DNA from: a bacterium
GTDB taxonomy: Bacteria; Verrucomicrobiota; Verrucomicrobiia; Limisphaerales; J093
DNA length: 64,000 nt
Assembly: GCA_021780105.1 (NCBI GenBank)
Contig: JAJXZJ010000024.1
Span: 1 to 64,000 of the forward strand
Reading direction: 5' to 3'
Part shown: in pieces, positions 9,189-17,460 of the stretch
Layout: every line of letters begins with the position of its first letter
How positions within the stretch are numbered: the first letter of the stretch is position 1
The notes under the pieces: model-generated
The model's input: only the letters and a program-made list of their open reading frames with translations
Database searches by the model: none
What the model was told of the DNA's origin: nothing
Made by a program: the position numbers and the translations under genes

Positions 9189-10277
9189 ATGGCAGCAACC
9201 AAATCTACCTCGACCGGCACCCCCGCGAAACTGGGTTTTGCCATGCCGGCGGAATGGGAACGCCACGCGGCCACCTGGCTCGGCTGGCCGCACAACGAAA
9301 CCGACTGGCCGGGCAAACTCGACACCATCCGCTGGGTCTATGGCGAAATGGTCCGGAAAATCACGCCTGGCGAAACCGTTCGCCTGCTCGTCCAAAACCG
9401 GGCCGAGGAAAAACTCGCGCGCCGTTACCTCGCCCGCGCCGGCTGCGATCTCGGCAACGTCCAGTTTGTCCCGCATCCCACCAACCGCGGCTGGACCCGC
9501 GACAGCGGGCCGATCCACGTCCGGCGAAAAACTCCGAAATTTGAGACCGCCATCGTGCATTACCACTTCAACGCCTGGGCCAAATACGACGACTGGCAAC
9601 AGGACCGCAAGGTGCCCGAAACTGCGGCGAAATTGCTCGGCAAACCGCTCTTTCACGCCCAATGCCGCGGGCGGGATTTCGTGCTCGAAGGCGGCGGCAT
9701 TGACGTGAACGGCCGCGGCACCTTGCTGACGACCGAGGAATGCTACCTTGATCCCAAGGTGCAGGTGCGCAACCCCGGCCTCACGCGCGCCGACTACGAC
9801 GCGACGTTCCGGGAGTATCTCGGCGTGACCAACGTTTTCTGGCTCGTCGCCGGGCCGGTGGGCGACGACACACACGGACACGTGGACGACATCTGCCGGT
9901 TTGTGAACCCACGGACCGTCGTGCTCATCAAGGAATCGAACCGGCGCGACATCAATTACCGGCCGCTGGCGGAGAACTGGGAGCGCATTCAGGACTTGCG
10001 GTTGGAAGACGGCTCGCGGCCGGAAGTCGTGGCGCTGCCGATGCCCGCGCCAATTTTCTTCGACGGCTGCCGGCTGCCGGCCAGTTACGCGAATTTCTAC
10101 ATCGCCAACGCTGCCGTGATCGTGCCGACGTTCAACGACCCCAACGACCGCGTGGCGCTGGGCATTTTAGGCGAATTGTTCCCGGACCGTCCGGTCGTCG
10201 GCATCCACGCGGTGGACCTGGTGCTCGGCTTCGGCTCGCTGCACTGCCTCACCCAGCAGGAACCGGCCGGCCGGTGA
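9189..10277 (+). CDS. aguA: agmatine deiminase
   Basis: Porphyromonas-type peptidyl-arginine deiminase family enzyme, predicted to convert agmatine to N-carbamoylputrescine for polyamine synthesis. The 362-residue protein has the FAMPAEWERHAATWLGWP opening, TRDSGPIHV, FVLEGGGIDVNG, GDDTHGHVDDICRF and the catalytic cysteine near residue 353 in GSLHCLTQQ. The usual GGG before that Cys reads GFG here. The start was taken at the ATG at 9189; an upstream ATG at 9150 would add 13 residues. It stands alone between waaA and lpxK. Confidence 0.92.
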   Translation: MAATKSTSTGTPAKLGFAMPAEWERHAATWLGWPHNETDWPGKLDTIRWVYGEMVRKITPGETVRLLVQNRAEEKLARRYLARAGCDLGNVQFVPHPTNRGWTRDSGPIHVRRKTPKFETAIVHYHFNAWAKYDDWQQDRKVPETAAKLLGKPLFHAQCRGRDFVLEGGGIDVNGRGTLLTTEECYLDPKVQVRNPGLTRADYDATFREYLGVTNVFWLVAGPVGDDTHGHVDDICRFVNPRTVVLIKESNRRDINYRPLAENWERIQDLRLEDGSRPEVVALPMPAPIFFDGCRLPASYANFYIANAAVIVPTFNDPNDRVALGILGELFPDRPVVGIHAVDLVLGFGSLHCLTQQEPAGR

Positions 10278-10334
10278 CGGGCTGCGCCGCGGCCGGCTTG
10301 CCGCGGACCGCCGCCTTTTGGCATTCTCGCCGCC

Positions 10335-11507
10335 ATGCGCGCCTACATCCGCTCCTGGACGGAAAGCGTCGAAACCTTCGCGCTGGAGGTCATTTTCGGC
10401 CAGCGCCGGGGCAAACGCGCGGCGCTGCTGCGGGGGTTGTTGTTCGCCCTTTCGCACGTGTTTGCCCTCGCCGTGGTCATCCGCCGTTTTCTTTATGACA
10501 TGCGGATTTTGCGCGACCGCACGATCGGCGTGCAGGTGATCGCCATCGGCAACCTTACCGTCGGCGGCACCGGCAAGACGCCGGTGGTGGAAAAATTCGC
10601 CCGCGAATTGAAGGACCAGGGCCGCAACGTCGCCATCCTGTCGCGTGGCTACCGTTCGCGTCCCAAGCCGTTCGGCCGGCGGGTGCTCGACAAGCTCCTG
10701 CTGCGCGAGGACACCACCCCGCCGCGCGTCGTGTCCGACGGCAAATCGCTGCTGCTGGACTCCGAGACCGCCGGCGACGAGCCTTACATGCTCGCCTCGA
10801 ATTTGAAGGATGTCGTCGTGCTCGTGGACAAGGACCGCGTGAAAAGCGGTCTGTTCGCCATCGAACATTTCGGCTGCGACACCTTGCTGCTGGACGACGG
10901 CTTCCAGTATTGGCGGCTGCGCGGGCGGCGGCACGACATCGTGCTGGTGGACTGTCAGTCGCCGTTCGGCAACGAGTTTCTGCTGCCGCGCGGCACGCTG
11001 CGCGAACCGCCGCGCCACCTGGCCCGTGCCAGCACCGTGTTCATCACGAAGAGCGACGGCAACACCGAGGCGCTGCGCGAGCGCCTGAAGCGGTTGAACC
11101 CGGAGGCCGGCATCATCGAATGCGTCCACCGCCCGCTCTATTTCGAGGACGTGTTCAGCGGCAAGCGGCACGGGCTGGAGCTGATCAAGGGCCTGCGGGT
11201 GGCCTCGCTGAGCGGCATCGCCTTCCCGGAGAGCTTCGAGCAGAGCCTCGTGAAGCTGGGCGGCGAACTCGTTTACAGCAAACGTTTCGCCGACCACCAC
11301 CGCTTCACCCAGCAGGAAGTGCTGAACGTCATCAACCGCAGCAAAAAACGGCAGGCCAGGCTCATCGTCACCACGCAGAAGGACGCCGTCCGCTTCCCGA
11401 AACTCGACCGCCGTGACCTGCCGATTTACTTCATGCGCGTCGAAATCGAGATCATCCGCGGCGCGCGGGACTTCCAGGAATGCGTCCGCCAAATCTGCTT
11501 CCGCTGA
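10335..11507 (+). CDS. lpxK: tetraacyldisaccharide 4'-kinase
   Basis: Phosphorylates the 4' position of lipid A disaccharide, a late step of lipid A synthesis on the inner membrane. The 390-residue protein has an N-terminal membrane-associated segment at about 34-52 and the Walker A variant GGTGKT at residues 77-82 within [15 protein letters not shown]. The LLLDDGFQ and ITKSDG motifs and a C-terminal VTTQKDAVR block are also present. It begins an lpxK-lpxL-waaF cluster, with only 4 bases between its stop and the lpxL ATG. Confidence 0.95.
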   Translation: MRAYIRSWTESVETFALEVIFGQRRGKRAALLRGLLFALSHVFALAVVIRRFLYDMRILRDRTIGVQVIAIGNLTVGGTGKTPVVEKFARELKDQGRNVAILSRGYRSRPKPFGRRVLDKLLLREDTTPPRVVSDGKSLLLDSETAGDEPYMLASNLKDVVVLVDKDRVKSGLFAIEHFGCDTLLLDDGFQYWRLRGRRHDIVLVDCQSPFGNEFLLPRGTLREPPRHLARASTVFITKSDGNTEALRERLKRLNPEAGIIECVHRPLYFEDVFSGKRHGLELIKGLRVASLSGIAFPESFEQSLVKLGGELVYSKRFADHHRFTQQEVLNVINRSKKRQARLIVTTQKDAVRFPKLDRRDLPIYFMRVEIEIIRGARDFQECVRQICFR

Positions 11508-11511
11508 ACCG

Positions 11512-12438
11512 ATGGAAACGCTGCTTTATCTTGCGGCCCGCGCGCTGATCGCGCTGGTCCAGGCCCTGCCCCTGCGGTGGGTGGCGCGCCTCGGCCGGCT
11601 TGGCGGCGGGTTGGCCTGGGCGCTGGACGGGCGGCACCGCCGCGTGGCGATCGGGAACCTGACCCACGCCTTCGGCGGCGAAAAATCGCCGGCGGAAATC
11701 CGCGCCCTCGCCCGCGAAAACTTCCGCCGCATCGGCGAGAATTTCGCCTGCGCCGCCCGCACCGCCGCGATGTCCGCCGACGAGGTCCGCGGCGTGCTCA
11801 GCGTGAGCGGCGGCGAAAAAATCCTTCGCCGGCTCGGCCCGCAGCCCGGCTCGTGCGTCGTCGCCATCGGTCACTTTGGCAACTTCGAGCTGTATGCCCG
11901 CGCGAACCAAGGGGTGCCGCGGCTCCAGTTCGCCACGACCTACCGTGCCCTGCGCCAGCCCGCGCTCAACCGCCTGTTGCAGCAGCTCCGCGAACGCTCC
12001 GGCTGCCTCTACTTCGAGCGCCGCACCGAGTCCGCTGCGTTGAAGGAAGCGCTCGCCCGCCGGCCGGTGATGGTGGGATTTCTCGCCGACCAGCACGCCG
12101 GCGACCGCGGCCTGCGGCTGCCGTTCCTGGGCCGCGACGGTTCCACGACCGCCGCGCCCGCCGTCTTTGCGCTGCGCTACGGCCTGCCGCTGTTCACGGC
12201 CGTTTGCTACCGCGTCGGCCTGGCGCGCTGGCAGATCGAGGTGGGCGACGAAATTCCCACCCACGCCACGGGCCAGCCGCGCAGTGTCGAGGCCATTTCG
12301 CTGGACATGAATCGCGCCTTCGAGGTGGCCGTGCGCCGCGATCCGGCCAACTGGTTCTGGGTTCACCGGCGCTGGAAACCAGGCAAATTCCGGCACGACG
12401 CCACCGCGTCCGCCGGTGTCGAACCGCCCCCGCCATGA
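11512..12438 (+). CDS. LpxL/HtrB-family lipid A acyltransferase
   Basis: Lysophospholipid acyltransferase of 308 residues, predicted to add secondary acyl chains to Kdo-lipid A. It shows the N-terminal hydrophobic anchor and the catalytic HX4E motif (H121-E126 in GHFGNFE). The ADQHAGDRG segment and a C-terminal PANWFWVHRRWK, diagnostic for LpxL/LpxM, follow. The ATG at 11512 was chosen over an upstream start that would overlap lpxK by almost 100 bases. Its stop overlaps the waaF ATG. Acyl specificity cannot be read from the sequence. Confidence 0.92.
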   Translation: METLLYLAARALIALVQALPLRWVARLGRLGGGLAWALDGRHRRVAIGNLTHAFGGEKSPAEIRALARENFRRIGENFACAARTAAMSADEVRGVLSVSGGEKILRRLGPQPGSCVVAIGHFGNFELYARANQGVPRLQFATTYRALRQPALNRLLQQLRERSGCLYFERRTESAALKEALARRPVMVGFLADQHAGDRGLRLPFLGRDGSTTAAPAVFALRYGLPLFTAVCYRVGLARWQIEVGDEIPTHATGQPRSVEAISLDMNRAFEVAVRRDPANWFWVHRRWKPGKFRHDATASAGVEPPPP

Positions 12439-13565
12439 ACCCGCTCCCGCCCTGGCGACGCCTCCTCGTGCGGGGCGTGAACTGGCTCGGCGACGCCGTG
12501 ATGAGCGAGCCGGCCCTCCAGCGTTTGCGCGAGGCGCGGCCCGCGGCGCGCATCACGCTGCTGACGCACGCGAAACTCGCCGACCTCTGGCGACACCATC
12601 CGGCGGTGGACGACGTGATCGCGTTCGCCGGCTCCGAGACGCCGTGGGCAATCGCCCGCCGGCTCCGCGCGGAACAATTCGACGCCGGCCTTGCGCTGCC
12701 GAATTCCCCGCGCTCGGCGCTGGAACTGTGGCTTGCCCGGATTCCCCGCCGTGTCGGCGTCGCCTGGCCGTGGCGCAACTGGCTTTTGACCGAGGTTGTC
12801 CCGCCGCGGTCGGAAACGGTGAAGATGCGGAAACGCCCGCCCGGCGAAGTCCGCCGGCTTATCGCTTCCCTGTTGCCGCGCGAGCAAACCGGCGTGATCC
12901 TCGCCCAGGTTTCGCCCGCGCATCACCTGCACCATTACCTCCATCTGGCCGCCGCGCTGGGCGCGGACCCGGCGCCGCTGGCACCGCGGATTTTTGTGAC
13001 GCCCGCCGAACTGGCTGCCGCGCGCGCGCGGTTTGATCTGCCGGCGCCGCGGCGCTGGCTTGGCCTGAATCCAGGCGCGGAATACGGACCCGCCAAGCGC
13101 TGGCCGCTGACGCAGTTTGCCGCCGTCGCCCGCGAAATCGCCGGCTGGCCTGGCTGGGGCGTCGTCATTTTCGGCGGTCCGGGCGACGTTTCGTTGGCGG
13201 GCGAACTGGAAACCGCCATCCGTCCTGCTCCCGGTGAGGTGCGCAATCTGGCCGGCCGCACTTCGCTCCGCGAACTCTGCACCGCGCTGGCGCTCTGCCG
13301 CGTGGTGGTGACGAATGACAGCGGGCCGATGCACGTTGCCGCCGCAGTCGGCACACGGGTCATGGCGATCTTCGGCAGCACGTCGCCGGAATTGACCGGC
13401 CCCGGCCTGCCCGGCGATCCGCGGCACCGCCTGTTGAAATCCCGCGTTCCGTGCGCGCCGTGTTTCCGGCGCGAGTGCCCGATTGATCTGCGTTGTCTGC
13501 ACCAGCTCGGCGCCGACGCGGTGGTGCGCGAGATTCAAGCGATGGACGCCGGGTTGGCGTCGTGA
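12435..13565 (+). CDS. waaF: lipopolysaccharide heptosyltransferase II
   Basis: GT9 glycosyltransferase of 376 residues that adds heptose to the inner core. Diagnostic segments are VRGVNWLGDAVMSEPAL at the N terminus, LGLNPGAEYGPAKRWP in the middle, and TNDSGPMHVAAAVGT with IFGSTSP near the C terminus. It starts inside the lpxL stop (ATGA), giving translational coupling. Its heptose donor would be produced through hldA and gmhB at 24.4-26.0 kb. Confidence 0.93.
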   Translation: MNPLPPWRRLLVRGVNWLGDAVMSEPALQRLREARPAARITLLTHAKLADLWRHHPAVDDVIAFAGSETPWAIARRLRAEQFDAGLALPNSPRSALELWLARIPRRVGVAWPWRNWLLTEVVPPRSETVKMRKRPPGEVRRLIASLLPREQTGVILAQVSPAHHLHHYLHLAAALGADPAPLAPRIFVTPAELAAARARFDLPAPRRWLGLNPGAEYGPAKRWPLTQFAAVAREIAGWPGWGVVIFGGPGDVSLAGELETAIRPAPGEVRNLAGRTSLRELCTALALCRVVVTNDSGPMHVAAAVGTRVMAIFGSTSPELTGPGLPGDPRHRLLKSRVPCAPCFRRECPIDLRCLHQLGADAVVREIQAMDAGLAS

Positions 13566-13639
13566 AACGTGCCGCGTGCCGTTGCCCGTTGGAAATTGAC
13601 TTGCCGGCGCGGCCGGCCGGCGGGCTTAATCCGGTCACG

Positions 13640-15268
13640 ATGACCCGTCACGCGAATGCACGGCGCGGCCGGTGCGGCCGGGGTTGGAACTGGTTGGCCT
13701 GGCTGGTTGCCGGCGGCTGGCTCGCGCTCGGCTTGCTGGGCGGCGGCCGGGCGCTCGCGGCCGGCACGCCGCCGCCGAAGCCGATCAGTTACGACGATGA
13801 CGACGACACGGCCGCCGCGCCGAAAATGTCGCCGGGCGAGGCCGCCGCGCGCCGGGCCTGTTCGATCTGCCACGTGTATCCCGATCCTTCCATGCTGGAC
13901 CGCAAGCATTGGCAGGAGCAAATCCTGCCGCGGATGTCGGTGCAACTGGGCGTGGCCAGGCCGGATTACGGCAGCTCGCCCGAAGGCGAACTCATCCGCG
14001 AACGCAAGATTTACCCGGAGCAGCCGCGGATTCCGGTGGAGGACTGGCCGCTGATCGAGGAATTTTACCTGGCGAACGCGCCGGAGAAGCCGCTGCCGCA
14101 GATTCCGCACGCGCCGATCAAGTTGGGGCTGAAATATTTCGAGATGGAGCCGCCGCATTTTCGCCTGAATCCGCCGACGACCACGATGGTCCGTATCAGC
14201 ACGAACACGCACCGGCTGTTTGTGGGCGACGACCACTCGAAGTCGCTCTACATCCTGGACGCGAAAGGCTACCCGCAGCAGACCATTCCGCTGGGTAATG
14301 TGCCGGCGGACCTGGTGGAAACCCCCGAGGGCATCTGGGTGACGTGCGTGGGGAGTTTCCCGCCCACCGAGCATTACATTGCGGCGCTGCTGTTCCTGCC
14401 GCGGCAGGGCGACACCTACGGCCCGCCGAAGACGGTTTTGAAGGATCTGCCGCGCTCCACGCAGGCGGTGTTTGCTGATTTCAACGGCGACGGGAAGACG
14501 GATTTTGCGCTGTGCATGTTTGGCAACCTGACCGGCCGGTTTTCATGGTTTGAAAACCTCGGCAACGGCCAGTATCGCGAGCATGTGCTCTCCACCAAGG
14601 CCGGCGCCATCCATGCCGCGGTGTCCGACTTCAACGGCGACGGCAAGCCGGACATCGCGATGCTGATGGCCCAGGAAACCGAGATGATGACCGTGCTCCT
14701 CAACGACGGCAAAGGCAACTTCACCGCGCACAGCCTCTGGCAAAAACCCGCGCCGTGGGGGCACAACACCTTCCAGCTCGTGGACTTCAACCAGGACGGC
14801 AAGATGGACTTCCTCGTCGTCAACGGCGACAACGGCGAGTTCGACAGCCCGCTGAAGTATTACCACGGCATCCGGCTTTACGAAAACGAGGGCGACCTCC
14901 AGTTCAAGGAGACGTTCTTCTACCCGCTCAACGGCGCCTACGGCGTCGCGGCCCGCGACTTCACCGGCACCGGCCGGCTGGACATCGCCGCGATTTCCTT
15001 CTTCCCGGACTACGTCGCCAATCCACGCGAAAGTTTCGTCTATCTGGAAAATGAGGGGAACTTGAAGTTCAAGGTCACCACGTTTCCGCAGTGCATTTCC
15101 GGACGGTGGATCGTGATGGACGCCGGCGATCTCGACGGCGACGGCAAGCCCGACATCGTGCTCGGCTCCTACATCTTCGGGCCGACGGCGGCGCCGCAAT
15201 TTCTGGTGAACATCTGGAAAACGCAGGGCCCATCCGTTCTGATCCTCCACAACATCTCGCCGCGGTGA
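13640..15268 (+). CDS. exported VCBS/FG-GAP repeat protein with a CxxCH heme motif
   Basis: 542-residue protein with a signal peptide or anchor (hydrophobic residues about 20-40) followed by an aspartate-rich stretch. A CSICH motif then matches c-type heme attachment. The remainder looks like a beta-propeller: calcium-binding FG-GAP motifs recur as DFNGDGKTDF, DFNGDGKPDI, DFNQDGKMDF and DLDGDGKPDI. Such proteins are common in Verrucomicrobia and Planctomycetes, usually of unknown role. The ATG at 13640 sets a clean signal peptide; upstream in-frame codons overlap waaF. Confidence 0.82.
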   Translation: MTRHANARRGRCGRGWNWLAWLVAGGWLALGLLGGGRALAAGTPPPKPISYDDDDDTAAAPKMSPGEAAARRACSICHVYPDPSMLDRKHWQEQILPRMSVQLGVARPDYGSSPEGELIRERKIYPEQPRIPVEDWPLIEEFYLANAPEKPLPQIPHAPIKLGLKYFEMEPPHFRLNPPTTTMVRISTNTHRLFVGDDHSKSLYILDAKGYPQQTIPLGNVPADLVETPEGIWVTCVGSFPPTEHYIAALLFLPRQGDTYGPPKTVLKDLPRSTQAVFADFNGDGKTDFALCMFGNLTGRFSWFENLGNGQYREHVLSTKAGAIHAAVSDFNGDGKPDIAMLMAQETEMMTVLLNDGKGNFTAHSLWQKPAPWGHNTFQLVDFNQDGKMDFLVVNGDNGEFDSPLKYYHGIRLYENEGDLQFKETFFYPLNGAYGVAARDFTGTGRLDIAAISFFPDYVANPRESFVYLENEGNLKFKVTTFPQCISGRWIVMDAGDLDGDGKPDIVLGSYIFGPTAAPQFLVNIWKTQGPSVLILHNISPR

Positions 15269-15277
15269 TAAACGAGA

Positions 15278-15628
15278 GTGTCGCACCAGCCGCGTGAAAC
15301 AAATAAAATCCGGGAAATCATCCGGCAGATTGCAGACGACGGCTGGTTTCTCGTACGCACACATGGCAGCCATCGGCAATATCATCACGCGACGAAGCCC
15401 GGCACGGTGACGATTGCCGGCCAGCCGGGACAGGATTTGCATCCAAAAACATTAAACAGTATCCTGCGCAGGCGGGGCTCAAATGACTATGCGTTACACG
15501 ATCATCATCGAACACGGGCCGGAACATTTCAGCGGCTACGCGCCGGATTTCCCCGGCTGCGTCGCGGCGGCGGACACCGAGCAGGAAACCCTCGCGCTGA
15601 TGCAAGAGGCGTTGGAAATGCACATTGA
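15278..15628 (+). CDS. hicA: HicA-family mRNA interferase toxin, frameshifted at its 3' end
   Basis: The first about 64 residues are a HicA toxin: IREIIRQIADDGWFLVRT, the catalytic GSHRQYHH segment with H32, TVTIAGQPGQDL and the TLNSIL helix. HicA normally stops just after this helix. Here the frame continues about 50 residues into hicB. In the next frame the same DNA reads QAGLK and a TGA at 15484-15486 that overlaps the hicB ATG, exactly the usual HicA ending. A one-base deletion near 15466-15471 therefore explains the extension. It could be real decay, a functional fusion tail or a sequencing error. The start is GTG. Confidence 0.8.
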   Translation: MSHQPRETNKIREIIRQIADDGWFLVRTHGSHRQYHHATKPGTVTIAGQPGQDLHPKTLNSILRRRGSNDYALHDHHRTRAGTFQRLRAGFPRLRRGGGHRAGNPRADARGVGNAH

Positions 15629-15698
15629 AGACATGCACGAACGTGGCGAACCGATTCCGCAACCCAGCGAAATCCGCGAAGTGGAAGTGGCGGCCTGA
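15483..15698 (+). CDS. hicB: HicB-family antitoxin
   Basis: 71-residue antitoxin with the partial RNase H-like HicB fold: YTIIIEHGPEHFSGYAPDFPGCVAAADTEQET followed by an amphipathic helix and an EPIPQPSE ending. It lacks a C-terminal DNA-binding domain, as do many short HicB proteins. It is predicted to bind and block the HicA nuclease encoded just upstream. Its ATG would overlap the ancestral hicA stop in an ATGA junction. Confidence 0.9.
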   Translation: MTMRYTIIIEHGPEHFSGYAPDFPGCVAAADTEQETLALMQEALEMHIEDMHERGEPIPQPSEIREVEVAA

Positions 15699-15711
15699 TT
15701 TTTTCCAACCG

Positions 15712-15894
15712 ATGTCACAAGTTGCACCAATTTTGCCGCGCAACGACCGCGAATACCGACAGCTTGTGAAGCAGCTTGACCGCCTCGTGGACGAAGTGGG
15801 CGAGGATGAAAATCATCCGCTCGCGTCCATGATGGAAGTCATCGGCGTGCTCATTGAGAAATACGAGGATGAACACGTCGCGGAACTGGCCTGA
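15712..15894 (+). CDS. small HigA-N-terminal-like protein
   Basis: 60-residue acidic protein. The segment REYRQLVKQLDRLVDEVGEDENHPLASMMEVIGVLIEKYEDEH resembles the N-terminal helical part of HigA-type antitoxins and related small proteins, but no helix-turn-helix follows. The ATG at 15712 was chosen because the longer frame overlaps hicB. It lies 13 bases after hicB, so it may be a third member of that operon or a truncated antitoxin. The relation to HigA is from memory of sequence pattern only. Confidence 0.55.
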   Translation: MSQVAPILPRNDREYRQLVKQLDRLVDEVGEDENHPLASMMEVIGVLIEKYEDEHVAELA

Positions 15895-15895
15895 C

Positions 15896-16030
15896 ATGGA
15901 ACAAGTGGAAACCAACCTGATGCCGCACCCCGAACGCGCCTGCGAACCGTTGCTCGGCAGCGACGACGGCAAATGGATTTTTGAAAGCATCTTCGCCGCG
16001 CTCAAAAACAAAACCGTCGCAGCGGCTTGA
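15896..16030 (+). CDS. possible 44-residue protein of unknown function
   Basis: A short frame begins one base after the stop of the preceding small gene and ends immediately before the next frame. The peptide reads MEQVETNLMPHPERACEPLL, then a GSDDGKWIFESIFAALKN segment that looks like a folded helix. Tight packing between neighbours on the same strand supports it being translated. No family is recognised, and chance occurrence cannot be excluded at this length. Confidence 0.35.
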   Translation: MEQVETNLMPHPERACEPLLGSDDGKWIFESIFAALKNKTVAAA

Positions 16031-16531
16031 TTGCCTGGATTAAATCACGTGGCCATTTCGGACAAACCTGAATTTCCGGCTCTGCTGCCTGCTGGGTTGC
16101 AGCCGATGTCTCTTGCGGAATTACGGGCTTTGACCGTTGAAAGTTTCCCACTGTCCACTAGAAGAAGTTTGATTTTTGGAGGATTGGAAAAGCTTTTGGC
16201 CGAGCTAAATCATTGGGCAATTCAGGCTGAAGTGTGGATTGATGGAAGCTTCTTAACTCAAAAAATTGAACCGGAGGATTGCGACCTAGTTGTTAAACTC
16301 GAATCTGAATTTGTTGAGCGTTGTTCACCAGAACAGTTTCAAGTTCTGACTTGGATAAACAGCAATTTAAAGGCTACCTTGCTGTGCGACTCGTATGTGT
16401 TCGCCGAATGGCCAGAGGGTCACGAGGGACATGACGCGGGCATGAAATTACGCGCTGACTGGTTAAATTGGTTTGGACACGACAGGCGCGGTGGACCAAA
16501 AGGCATGGCTGTAATCGCAACGCCGTTATGA
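16031..16531 (+). CDS. DUF6932-like protein (nucleotidyltransferase-like)
   Basis: Up to 166 residues. It opens with FPALLPAGLQPMSLAELRA, then has IDGSFLTQKIEPEDCDLVV, which places a GSF turn before two acidic residues as in minimal nucleotidyltransferases. CDSYVFAEWPEGH and a WFGHDRRGGPKGMAVI ending follow. This pattern fits my recollection of the DUF6932 family, often seen in accessory regions. The start is unsure: TTG at 16031 or GTG at 16049. The sequence is clearly A+T-richer than the flanking genes. Its stop overlaps the ATG of the next gene. Confidence 0.65.
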   Translation: MPGLNHVAISDKPEFPALLPAGLQPMSLAELRALTVESFPLSTRRSLIFGGLEKLLAELNHWAIQAEVWIDGSFLTQKIEPEDCDLVVKLESEFVERCSPEQFQVLTWINSNLKATLLCDSYVFAEWPEGHEGHDAGMKLRADWLNWFGHDRRGGPKGMAVIATPL

Positions 16532-17451
16532 GCAAGATTTCAGACATCACTGCCGAACTACGCGACACGGTTCAAAGCCTAGCGCGTCTGGAAAAGTCAT
16601 CTGCCAGCCTCAAATCCAGCCGGTCGTTCTTGCTAAATCAGCAAGCTCTACAGAAACGCCATACCTCGCTTGAGGAAAAGCTTGAGTTGCTCACCTCTCA
16701 GCAACAAACCGATGTCGTAAACTATCGTCTATTTTCGGACACGGACGAGCCAATGGCGATTACCGCTGTTGCAAAAACACTCACGGATTTTCAAGAGTGG
16801 CTGACGACAATCTACGACGCTCTAAAAAACGGGCCTAAAGAGCGCGACCGGCGGGATGCCGAAGCTATCTCCACAACGCGATTGAGTTTTGCATACTCTT
16901 ATGCGGGTTCAGTTGGCGTCGTAATGACAATGCCAGCCGAGCAGTTGCTAATTGGGGAGACCACACTGGATAAAGCTGTTGAGACAATCTTCAAACTAGC
17001 AAAAGCAAAGAACACCGAAGAAGTTGCCGCGTTCGCGAAAACTCTTGGACCGGCTACGATACGTCGTATGTATCGCTGGGTTACTGATCATCTGGAAGCT
17101 GGCGTGGGAGCTGACATCGAATGGAGACGAAATAGGAACGTAAAGTCTAGCTTGCTCATTCAACAACCAGAGCTGAAAGAACTCCAAAATACAATCGGGG
17201 CAACGAGCGAAGAAACAGAAACCACAATCGAAATTCCCGGTGTTTTGATTGGCGCAGACATTGATCGCCGCAGCTTCCACCTAAAGATTGAAGGCGATGA
17301 AGATATTACTGGCACTATGTCCTCGTTAATCGGGACGAAAGTAACGCTCGAATTAGGCAAGCGCTACACCGCAACGATTTTAAGAAAGACAAAGACTATT
17401 TACGTAACCGAGAAGGATGAAATAACAAACTTCCTGCTCAAGATTGTTTAA
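16528..17451 (+). CDS. unknown protein paired with the DUF6932-like gene
   Basis: 307-residue protein of unrecognised family. Residues 1-60 form a likely coiled coil rich in Ser, Leu, Lys and Glu. The middle is helical with a GPATIRRMYRWVTDHLEAG segment. The last about 80 residues look like a small beta-barrel (EIPGVLIGADIDRRSFHLKI, GTKVTLELGKRYTATIL). There is no signal peptide or membrane segment. The ATG at 16528 overlaps the upstream stop (ATGA), so the two genes are coupled and probably work together. Base composition is A+T-rich like its partner, which suggests transfer as a unit. Confidence 0.65.
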   Translation: MSKISDITAELRDTVQSLARLEKSSASLKSSRSFLLNQQALQKRHTSLEEKLELLTSQQQTDVVNYRLFSDTDEPMAITAVAKTLTDFQEWLTTIYDALKNGPKERDRRDAEAISTTRLSFAYSYAGSVGVVMTMPAEQLLIGETTLDKAVETIFKLAKAKNTEEVAAFAKTLGPATIRRMYRWVTDHLEAGVGADIEWRRNRNVKSSLLIQQPELKELQNTIGATSEETETTIEIPGVLIGADIDRRSFHLKIEGDEDITGTMSSLIGTKVTLELGKRYTATILRKTKTIYVTEKDEITNFLLKIV

Positions 17452-17460
17452 TTTTTCGAC

